Shown: in pieces, positions 6,938-12,767 of the stretch
Numbering within the stretch: the stretch's first letter is position 1
Layout of the letters: every line of letters begins with the position of its first letter
Source: a virus
DNA length: 60,531 nt
Reading direction: 5' to 3' (one strand)
Virus record (IMG/VR): IMGVR_UViG_3300005294_000016
Span: 1-60,531 of that record
Translations under genes and position numbers: made by a program
The notes under the pieces: model-generated
Seen by the model: the letters and a program-made list of their open reading frames with translations, nothing else
Database searches by the model: none
What the model was told of the DNA's origin: nothing

Positions 6938-7134
6938 ATGGCGTCAGTGATCATGTCGCCCACGGCTTCCGCCGCATCCTCGCGGTCCGTCACTCCGTGA
7001 TTGAGCATGTAAGCCGCAACCAGAAGATCACTCGCGGACACGTTACGGTCACGGGCGCCCCGCGACACGTACACCTCAACCAGTCCCGCCAGCAAAGCAA
7101 GCCCAGTCATCGCCATCCCTTCCCGTGCCACCAT
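6922..7134 (-). CDS. Small hypothetical protein, 70 aa
   Basis: Start chosen at ATG 7134 behind GGCGGAAG; ATGs at 7116 and 7110 are alternatives. Hydrophobic helix at residues 8-22 (TGLALLAGLVEVYV) and acidic helical end. Confidence 0.55.
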   Translation of the reverse strand: MVAREGMAMTGLALLAGLVEVYVSRGARDRNVSASDLLVAAYMLNHGVTDREDAAEAVGDMITDAMCARG

Positions 7135-7183
7135 GGCACTTCCGCCACCCCCGGACATGCCGGGGATGACAGGAACGCCACGG

Positions 7184-7531
7184 TCACACAGTCTCGGCCA
7201 ACAGACGCTCAGATTCCCGCAGCACATCGGCCCACGTCTTACACGTGGTCCCGTAGTCGACGTTGAAGCCCTTGATGGTTGCCGTGAACACGCGCGTAAG
7301 GTTCATGCCCGTGGTTGCGCGCGTCCGGTACGCCCGAAGCCTCATGCGGTCCGCCACCTTACGGACGCCGTCCCCCGTGACCACCGCGTCAACACCCGTC
7401 GACTCCTGGGGGTCGATCTCCGGCACGTCCACCAGTACCTGACAGTCCAGACAGTACCGGTTGCCCCGATGCGTACCGGAAAGGTTCATCGTGTGCCCTT
7501 TGTGCTGCGCGTACGACTCGATGGTGCTCAT
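7184..7531 (-). CDS. Hypothetical protein with CLDC motif, 115 aa
   Basis: ATG 7531 with GGAGG, in the junction TGATCATG. Has NRYCLDCQVLVDVPEID near residues 24-40, a possible metal knuckle, and a basic C-terminal part. Unrecognised. Confidence 0.7.
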   Translation of the reverse strand: MSTIESYAQHKGHTMNLSGTHRGNRYCLDCQVLVDVPEIDPQESTGVDAVVTGDGVRKVADRMRLRAYRTRATTGMNLTRVFTATIKGFNVDYGTTCKTWADVLRESERLLAETV

Positions 7532-7533
7532 GA

Positions 7534-7611
7534 TCACTCGCCTCCGAGTGCGAGAAAAACTGCCAGGACAACGACGCCAAGCGCCATGATCAAAATCTGA
7601 GGAACGGTCAC
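7534..7611 (-). CDS. 25-aa membrane microprotein
   Basis: GTG start at 7611 with AGGGAG six bases upstream; its TGA lies just before the next ATG (7531). Nearly the whole peptide is one hydrophobic helix (MTVPQILIMALGVVVLAVFL). Good ribosome site and tight packing between genes argue that it is real. Confidence 0.55.
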   Translation of the reverse strand: MTVPQILIMALGVVVLAVFLALGGE

Positions 7612-7620
7612 GGAAACTCC

Positions 7621-7812
7621 CTAAGCAGCTGCGGGGGCAGCAACATCCGTAGCGTTCGCCCATGTGAACTCGCGGGTACGCTTGCACCCCTTACACGTAA
7701 CGGCACCCTTGTCCGCCGTCATGTGATATTCCAGACGGTAACGGCCACAAGATCCCTTGTGCGCGCCCTGAACAAGCTTCGCAGCCCCAGGGTGGTAGTG
7801 CACCGTCCCCAT
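7621..7812 (-). CDS. Small zinc-knuckle protein, 63 aa, first gene of leftward operon
   Basis: ATG 7812 lies inside repeat B', so ribosome site and the first residues MGTV are identical to those of the gene at 114. A CKGCKRTREF motif with an upstream cysteine (SCGRYRLEYH) suggests metal binding. Ends in an Ala-rich tail. Confidence 0.7.
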   Translation of the reverse strand: MGTVHYHPGAAKLVQGAHKGSCGRYRLEYHMTADKGAVTCKGCKRTREFTWANATDVAAPAAA

Positions 7813-7925
7813 CCCCACCACTTCCTCTCTCCTGTCCGGTCGCTGTGACCGGTGCAAGACCAGGGTCCAGGGAAAACACGGATTCGCCAAGTGTTCTGTC
7901 GCCTACCCGACACCAGAATTACCAC
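7801..7925. repeat. Inverted repeat B', internal copy
   Basis: Exact reverse complement of 1-125. Contains the operator at 7897-7912, leader, ribosome site and start codon of the 7812 operon. Confidence 0.97.
7897..7912. promoter_or_regulatory. Dyad operator TGTCGCCTACCCGACA (copy in B')
   Basis: Same 16-mer as at 14-29 in opposite orientation; about 85 bp before the ATG at 7812. Confidence 0.55.
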
Positions 7926-8260
7926 GGAGGTGCCACACCGCCACCACACATGTGCCACTGGTCTCCTGGACACCCCCCGGGGAGCATTGAAGTCCAGGGC
8001 ACGAGTCTGCCCTTTGGTGGTGGACGTCTGGCGCACCCGTTGCTCCGGTGCCATCAGGCGCCGCGCTGGTACGCGACACCGGGCACCGGGAATCCCGGCC
8101 CACCCTTGACCATGGGTTGCCCGAAGATCATGGCCGTACGTGGACTACAGGGTGTTGTGCCTGGTCACGGGCCTAAGGTGATCCATTAGCACAGAGCTGT
8201 GACCTGCGTAAACTCAAGGAACACCAGGTCAAGGGCACATCATCAACTCAGTAGAATATC

Positions 8261-8292
8261 GACTATGTTGTTGATCGATGAAGAACATAGTC
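8261..8292. promoter_or_regulatory. Inverted repeat GACTATGTT-N14-AACATAGTC
   Basis: 9-bp perfect arms just downstream of a TAGAAT -10-like hexamer; could be an operator or an mRNA hairpin. Confidence 0.5.
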
Positions 8293-8465
8293 AACCAAGC
8301 ATGATGATCAAGGAACCCAGAACCCCCCCCAACCCCTCCCAGACCCCCCAGGCAACGCAATTCGGACAATCCAGGCCCCGGAAGGCAAGGGAAGCCACAT
8401 CCCCGGTGGCCCGGAGGTCCTTCTGTCCTTGATCCGACAGTAATCATTGGCATCAATATTGGTGT

Positions 8466-8483
8466 ACTGAACGGTAGTTCAGT
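8466..8483. promoter_or_regulatory. Palindrome ACTGAAC-ggta-GTTCAGT
   Basis: 7-bp arms with a 4-base centre, in the A/T-rich stretch upstream of the gene at 8620. Typical dimension for an HTH dimer operator. Confidence 0.5.
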
Positions 8484-8619
8484 TGATTCCCTAATTTTGT
8501 ATGCACACGCAACCTTATGGTTTCCAGACTTTCTGTACCCCCGCAGCGGTAACCTAGTGCACTACGTTGTGCAGTATGCAATAGTATGTCCGAATCATGG
8601 GCTATGCAATCATGAACCT

Positions 8620-9012
8620 ATGAACGAGATCGAATACCTCCCCACCCACGAAGACCTCCGGGAACAGGTACGGATAAGAGCCGCCCGCGAAGCCGGGGCC
8701 GTCCTCGACGCCATGACCCCGTACGTCAACGGAGGCATGGGAGACATCAGCCCCGGACATGTCATGGCATGGGTGGCCGTCCAGAAGTTCCGGGCCTCCC
8801 TGTACCAGGCGACAACAGCACCCGCAGACAAAGGGGACCACATTCCGGTTGCCACAGTGGCCCGGATGGTTGAGGAAGCCCGCACTGTGGCGGCCCTGGA
8901 AGCCCGTGAGGCTGTCCTCGCCGAGCAGCGGGAGTTGCGTGCCCTGGAATCCGTGAGCGCGCGGGAGAAGCTGGTCGCGGAGTTGGCGAGGATCAAAGCC
9001 CAGGCTTCCTAG
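8620..9012 (+). CDS. Coiled-coil hypothetical protein, 130 aa
   Basis: Start at ATG 8620 without a clear ribosome site. Residues 1-75 are mixed helix; residues 80-130 form a long charged helix (VEEARTVAALEAREAVLAEQ) like a coiled coil. Sits in the hub between repeats B' and A, so would exist twice if the hub is duplicated. Role in replication or regulation is only a guess. Confidence 0.65.
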   Translation: MNEIEYLPTHEDLREQVRIRAAREAGAVLDAMTPYVNGGMGDISPGHVMAWVAVQKFRASLYQATTAPADKGDHIPVATVARMVEEARTVAALEAREAVLAEQRELRALESVSAREKLVAELARIKAQAS

Positions 9013-9033
9013 GATACTGGGATGCCTGGGCTT
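8996..9033. terminator. Hairpin shared by convergent genes in the hub
   Basis: 10-bp stem AAGCCCAGGC/GCCTGGGCTT spanning the stop codon of the 8620 gene. No T-run, but the location between convergent genes fits termination. Confidence 0.55.
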
Positions 9034-9041
9034 CGGGTAGG

Positions 9042-9401
9042 TCAGTTCTCGTAGTAGCAGGCATACCGGTGACACAGGCACGGCCACGACTCCGGGAACC
9101 GTCGTGGGCCTTCCAGCATGCCAGCCTTGCAGGCTTCCTCCATGATGCGGCGAAGCTGGTAGACGCCGTGGGCACTGGAGGCCCGGTGCTTGGTGCGCTT
9201 CCAGAACTGGGTGTCGGGGAGGGTTCGGACGGCTTCGCGGATCATGTCGTCCACTTTCCAGCGGGCCGTGACCTTCCAGGATCCGTCGTCGCCCATGACG
9301 TGCCAGTTGAGTGCGTGGTGGTGGGCTTTCCCGTCGATCAGGGGTGCGAGGGCCTGGGCCACGCGGCAGTCGTGGGCTGTCTGCTTCCAGTCAAGGGTCA
9401 T
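9042..9401 (-). CDS. Hypothetical protein, 119 aa
   Basis: ATG 9401 lies seven bases after the -10-like hexamer TATCAT, so it is probably translated from a leaderless mRNA; an in-frame ATG at 9431 is less likely. Contains a His-rich stretch (GKAHHHALNWHVM) and a C-terminal CLCHRYACYYEN. Basic helical centre. No family recognised. Confidence 0.65.
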   Translation of the reverse strand: MTLDWKQTAHDCRVAQALAPLIDGKAHHHALNWHVMGDDGSWKVTARWKVDDMIREAVRTLPDTQFWKRTKHRASSAHGVYQLRRIMEEACKAGMLEGPRRFPESWPCLCHRYACYYEN

Positions 9402-9471
9402 GGGAATAATGATACCAGGATGCCTGGGCATCTTATGTCACTGAGAGTAGCGACGCCCAAACGCCCACAAC

Positions 9472-9668
9472 TTGCCCAAGACTTGCCCAAGCCCAGGACC
9501 TGCGGAAACGGCTCGGATAGAGGGTCTTGGGCAAGTTGGGCATCTTGGAGGCGCCCAGCACTCTCTTCTTTCTCTCTCTCTCTACTCTTTTATTCTCTCT
9601 TACCTCCTAAGAAGCTTCAGAGGAAAGAGATGCCCAACTTGCCCAAAACCAGGTTTCCGCAGGTCAGA
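9472..9668. other. Origin-like region: TTGCCCAA octamers, inverted repeats, pyrimidine tract
   Basis: TTGCCCAA or its complement occurs at 9472, 9483, 9527 and 9639, with near copies at 9536, 9630, 9683 and 9702. A 19-bp perfect inverted repeat (9527-9545 and 9628-9646) and, nested outside it, a 13-bp one (GACCTGCGGAAAC 9497-9509, 9653-9665) surround a 48-base tract with 45 pyrimidines (9561-9608). No gene fits. Iterons, dyads and a strand-biased tract are what one expects of a replication origin or partition site; this is inference. Confidence 0.5.
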
Positions 9669-9689
9669 GCCTGTGCATTTGTCTGGGCA

Positions 9690-9819
9690 ACCCTGGGCAT
9701 CCTGGGCAAAGTGAGCCAGGACACATAGTCAAGTGTCGCATCGGGATGGTAGGGTTCTCGTTGGGTGCGGCACGACGATCCGCACCGCATACCGGAAGGG
9801 TGAAGAGGGAGAGAGGGAG
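9690..9819. repeat. Inverted repeat A, internal copy
   Basis: Exact reverse complement of 60402-60531 over 130 bases; the first mismatch is at 9820. The outer partner stops at the last base of the window. It covers leader and purine-rich ribosome site (GAGAGGGAG) of the two divergent early operons starting near 9733 and 60488. Confidence 0.97.
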
Positions 9820-10068
9820 GCTGTAATTGAGATCTTCGTTGACTGGTCCGGAAGCTTTTCGGACGAGGGGAACATGGGGACCTGGAGCACCATGTGTGCT
9901 GAGCATGGCAGGTTCTACGTCTCAGACGGCGGCATGGCTCCCGACCAGGATGACTGCGTGGCCGCTGCGATCGAGCATGCCCTGTACGACCACGGGATCG
10001 AGCTGGTGATCGAACCGAATGACTGGCTGACATCCCATGCCAGTCCCGAGTACATGGAGCGTGTGTAG
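9733..10068 (+). CDS. Hypothetical early protein, 111 aa, first gene of rightward operon
   Basis: The open frame starts at GTG 9733 inside repeat A, giving a 29-residue N-terminus (MSHRDGRVLVGCG onward) identical to that of the protein starting at 60488. The strong ribosome site GAGAGGGAGG at 9811-9820 suggests true initiation just after the repeat, but no ATG/GTG/TTG lies there in frame (only ATT 9826), so the start is uncertain. The unique part is an acidic alpha/beta domain. Family unknown. Confidence 0.65.
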   Translation: MSHRDGRVLVGCGTTIRTAYRKGEEGEREAVIEIFVDWSGSFSDEGNMGTWSTMCAEHGRFYVSDGGMAPDQDDCVAAAIEHALYDHGIELVIEPNDWLTSHASPEYMERV

Positions 10069-10289
10069 TGGATGCGGTGATTCGGCTGGAGACCGAGTGC
10101 AAGTGGGTCAACCGGGCCGAGAAGGGCAACAACTGGGACGAGTACTGCGAGGGCGGGTACGTCCTGAACGGTGACGGGCTCCGGGTGCGCCTGTGCCCTC
10201 GTTGTCACGGACGAGGATCCGTGCCGACCATAACCGGTTGGGAGCTGTTGGACTTCGTGAAGTTCTGGGCCGACAAGGAGGGGTCGTGA
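10068..10289 (+). CDS. Small zinc-ribbon-like protein, 73 aa
   Basis: GTG 10068 overlaps the previous TAG by one base. Contains CPRCHGRGSVP, the DnaJ-type CxxCxGxG motif once, plus other cysteines (C11, C27). Probably metal-binding. Confidence 0.7.
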   Translation: MDAVIRLETECKWVNRAEKGNNWDEYCEGGYVLNGDGLRVRLCPRCHGRGSVPTITGWELLDFVKFWADKEGS

Positions 10290-10492
10290 AGCGCTGGGTG
10301 GTGCAGGACAGCTACACGTTTCACGACGGAACTCTGTCCTACATGGATCTTTCGGAACACTGGTTCCGGTGGTCTGCCCGTAGTTACGCCAGGACTCTGT
10401 GCCGTTTCCTGCGCCCCAGGGACGGCAGGTTCGTGATCGTCGTGGCCGACCGTAAGCGCGAGTACAAGAACGAGAGGATCGGGGTGCAATGA
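10286..10492 (+). CDS. Small basic protein, 68 aa
   Basis: GTGA junction with the upstream gene. Starts MKRWVVQDSYTFHDGTLSYM, strongly basic and aromatic. Unrecognised. Confidence 0.65.
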   Translation: MKRWVVQDSYTFHDGTLSYMDLSEHWFRWSARSYARTLCRFLRPRDGRFVIVVADRKREYKNERIGVQ

Positions 10493-10692
10493 GGTTCGTG
10501 GTGTACCGCAGCATGTATTTCGGCAGTGTCCGGCGTGACTTGACGCATCGGACCTTCTGGTTGCGCGGGAACGCGCACGCGTACGTGTGGAACGAGGTTC
10601 CGGACGCGTCCGTGGTGAACCCGGTGGGCCGTCACGCGTGGGTGATCGAGGACCGCTGGAGCGGTGAAGAGGTGGAGGTGTTTCGCTGGTGA
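10489..10692 (+). CDS. Small hypothetical protein, 67 aa
   Basis: ATGA junction. Beta-rich, Arg/Trp-rich; resembles the preceding protein in size and composition but not clearly in sequence. Unrecognised. Confidence 0.65.
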   Translation: MRFVVYRSMYFGSVRRDLTHRTFWLRGNAHAYVWNEVPDASVVNPVGRHAWVIEDRWSGEEVEVFRW

Positions 10693-11039
10693 AGTACAAG
10701 ATCAAGGTGACCGAGGTGGACGCGGTCTTCTGGGACGGCACCAACCGTCAGGAGGTCATCGACTTCCTGAAGCCGTACCTGGCGCGTTACGGGGACTGGC
10801 AGGAATCGGGGCCGTACTTCGGGGCCGACGAGTGTCCGAGTTGCGACAGTCCGAACTGTCAGGACTGCAACTACGCCAACAACATGGTCCAGTTCTACTG
10901 GGGCGACGACATCGAAGTGGACGAGAAGTCCTGGATCGTGTTCTCCGTCAGCCCGGAGTCAGACCCCTCCGAGCCGGAGTTCGACGTCACGGTGGACTCG
11001 GACGAACTGTTCCGCATCCACCACGAGGTGCCGCAGTGA
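10689..11039 (+). CDS. Hypothetical protein with cysteine cluster, 116 aa
   Basis: GTG 10689 start in a GTGA overlap. Centre carries CPSCDSPNCQDC (four cysteines, residues 50-61), a compact metal knuckle, followed by an acidic beta-rich part. The N-terminus KYKIKVTEVDAVFWDG resembles phage proteins of unknown function that read V-x-A-x-x-W-D-G. Confidence 0.7.
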   Translation: MKYKIKVTEVDAVFWDGTNRQEVIDFLKPYLARYGDWQESGPYFGADECPSCDSPNCQDCNYANNMVQFYWGDDIEVDEKSWIVFSVSPESDPSEPEFDVTVDSDELFRIHHEVPQ

Positions 11040-11224
11040 CGTACGCGCCCTCAACGCACCGGATCAGGCAGCAGTACACCGGTCCTCGCCGACACGAGAT
11101 CACCGTCACGACCAGGGAGCCCGGCGTGGATGTGCGGCGCCAGGTCTCCGGTGGTGACCCGGAAGTCATCGCATGGCTTCGGGCACTGGCTGACGAACTG
11201 GAGCGAGGTACCGTAACCGCATGA
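11036..11224 (+). CDS. Small hypothetical protein, 62 aa
   Basis: GTGA overlap with upstream. Basic N-terminal half and an amphipathic C-terminal helix (EVIAWLRALADELERG). Unrecognised. Confidence 0.65.
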   Translation: MTYAPSTHRIRQQYTGPRRHEITVTTREPGVDVRRQVSGGDPEVIAWLRALADELERGTVTA

Positions 11225-11547
11225 ACGAACTGTTCCGGCCGAAGCCGTGGGAGTTCACCGGACGCCGGACGGAGCGCAATGCACCGTCCGGCACCTTGTG
11301 TTCGGTGTCCCCGTGGTGTACGGCCCCGAAGCCCCGAGGCAACATGGCACACTGCGCCACGTGTCATATGTCCTATTCGGGTGTTTGGGCATTCGACAAG
11401 CATCGCAAAGACGGGTGGTGCCTTGACCCCGTCAAGTGCGGACTGGTCCAAGACGACGAAGGCATCTGGCGCTGCCCGCCGATGTCCCCCGACTACAAGG
11501 CATCACGGGAGGTGCTGGCTGCGACCAGGAGACGTCGAAAGCCCTAG
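11221..11547 (+). CDS. FDxHR-type putative zinc-binding protein, 108 aa
   Basis: Has the phage signature HCATCHMSYSG...FDKHR...GWCLDP (residues 44-70), matching the FDxHR family of putative zinc-binding phage proteins. ATGA overlap with upstream. Ends in a basic RRRRK tail that may contact nucleic acid. Molecular role is not established for the family. Confidence 0.8.
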   Translation: MNELFRPKPWEFTGRRTERNAPSGTLCSVSPWCTAPKPRGNMAHCATCHMSYSGVWAFDKHRKDGWCLDPVKCGLVQDDEGIWRCPPMSPDYKASREVLAATRRRRKP

Positions 11548-11601
11548 ACCCATACCCGAGTAACCCCCCGAGGCTTCTGTGGCCTCAGATTGGAGAAGCG
11601 A

Positions 11602-12069
11602 GTGGAAATTCCTTGGGCCACCGAGCCCTACAGTGAGATCATTCCCGGCCTGTGGATGGGCGGACACTACCGGGCCGACAGAGACGACCAGACCCTCGGC
11701 GTGCCCGTGAAGGTCACCGACGAGTTCGGCCTCGTGGTGTCCCTGTTCCAGACGGACCTGCATGACTGCGGACCGGACCGGGGCATTCCGGAGATCGTGT
11801 TCCGGATCCCGGACGGCCCACTGGACAAGTGTCAGCGCCGGGTTGCCCAAGACTTGGCGAACCTGATCGTCCACGCCCTCTCCGGCAACCTGAAGGTCCT
11901 GGTCCGCTGCCAGGCCGGATACAACCGGTCCGGTCTGGTCGTCGCGTACGCCCTGATGGCTCTGGACTTCAGCCCAATTGGGGCTGTGCTACAGGTCCGG
12001 GAGAAGCGCTCATTCTGGGCGCTGTGCAACAGCGATTTTCTCGACTACCTGGAGGAAGATGATGTCTGA
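11602..12069 (+). CDS. Dual-specificity/tyrosine phosphatase-like protein, 155 aa
   Basis: GTG 11602 seven bases after GGAG. Carries the phosphatase P-loop CX5R as VLVRCQAGYNRSGLV (C near residue 107) with an upstream Asp-rich loop (RIPDGPL) that could supply the general acid, and the fold layout of small dual-specificity phosphatases. It would dephosphorylate proteins, nucleotides or RNA ends in the host early in infection. Substrate unknown; a phosphatase in a phage early operon is uncommon but known. Confidence 0.8.
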   Translation: MEIPWATEPYSEIIPGLWMGGHYRADRDDQTLGVPVKVTDEFGLVVSLFQTDLHDCGPDRGIPEIVFRIPDGPLDKCQRRVAQDLANLIVHALSGNLKVLVRCQAGYNRSGLVVAYALMALDFSPIGAVLQVREKRSFWALCNSDFLDYLEEDDV

Positions 12070-12253
12070 AGCCGCCATCCACGAGGTCCTGACCCCGTGC
12101 CGGTCGGTGCTCAAGCTTCCCGAGGAGGAGTACAACTGCGGACACTGGGACGATCACGAGGACGAGTTCCATGAGGCCCTGTTCCCCAACTTCATCATCC
12201 AGTGGAACGACGAAGGCCGCTGGATCCACATGTATCGAGGGATTCTGCGATGA
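12062..12253 (+). CDS. Small acidic protein, 63 aa
   Basis: ATG 12062 after GGAGGA, overlapping the phosphatase stop. Acidic centre HWDDHEDEFHEALF. Unrecognised. Confidence 0.65.
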   Translation: MSEAAIHEVLTPCRSVLKLPEEEYNCGHWDDHEDEFHEALFPNFIIQWNDEGRWIHMYRGILR

Positions 12254-12579
12254 GTGAGGTCGAGTACACGTACTGTCCCGGCGAGGACTGCGTCCGGAAG
12301 GTCGTGGTCTGGTCCCTGCCTGACGGGCAGCTCGGGGTCAACTTCTGCTGCGTGGACTGCTGGAATTACACGTACGCTCTGATGCTCCAGGACTTCGGGG
12401 CGGGCGGGGATGCCACCGAGGACGAGCTGTTCCACGGACACTCGGCCCAGTGCGTCAAGCGTGCCCAGCAGCGCGAGACGGCCCCGGTGACCGAACTCGC
12501 CACGTACGTCATCATGGGTCCGTCGCACCACCAGGCGATCCGGGACGCACACCGTGAACCCCCGGTGTCGGCGGTGTAA
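12250..12579 (+). CDS. Cysteine-rich hypothetical protein, 109 aa
   Basis: ATGA junction. CPGEDC (residues 9-14) and CCVDC (33-37) form a likely four-cysteine zinc site. The rest is helical. Unrecognised family. Confidence 0.7.
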   Translation: MSEVEYTYCPGEDCVRKVVVWSLPDGQLGVNFCCVDCWNYTYALMLQDFGAGGDATEDELFHGHSAQCVKRAQQRETAPVTELATYVIMGPSHHQAIRDAHREPPVSAV

Positions 12580-12736
12580 GAAGGTCAGCTATGCCAGCCA
12601 CTTGGAAGCCCGCTGGGCGATCCTGACCCAGTGGCGGTACTTCAAGGCCCCGGAGCTGTGGTTCTACGAATGCCCACACACTCCGGGGACCTGGCATCTG
12701 ACCAGCAGGAAAGGCTACAGCACCAACAGGCAGTGA
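12554..12736 (+). CDS. Small zinc-finger-like protein, 60 aa
   Basis: GTG 12554, overlapping upstream by 26 bases. CRRCKK (residues 5-10) and CPHTPGTWHLT (40-50) give a C-C-C-H type site. This arrangement, with WxLTSR near the end, resembles many small phage zinc proteins. Last gene before the terminator. Confidence 0.65.
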   Translation: MNPRCRRCKKVSYASHLEARWAILTQWRYFKAPELWFYECPHTPGTWHLTSRKGYSTNRQ

Positions 12737-12739
12737 ACC

Positions 12740-12766
12740 GGCCCCCAGGTTGCCCTGGGGGCCTTT
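12740..12766. terminator. Terminator between convergent operons
   Basis: 10-bp stem GGCCCCCAGG/CCTGGGGGCC, loop of 4, TTTCTC after it on the plus strand. Lies immediately before the 3' end of the leftward primase gene. Confidence 0.85.
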
Positions 12767-12767
12767 C

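Larger units (their letters stand above)
7926..8619. promoter_or_regulatory. Non-coding hub between divergent operons
   Basis: About 690 bp without a credible gene. The right half is A/T-rich compared with the genome and holds a TAGAAT hexamer (8252), an inverted repeat GACTATGTT/AACATAGTC (8261-8292), an operator-like palindrome (8466-8483) and CAATATTG (about 8452-8459). The left half contains GC-rich hairpins. Likely promoters and operators for the flanking operons. Confidence 0.6.
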
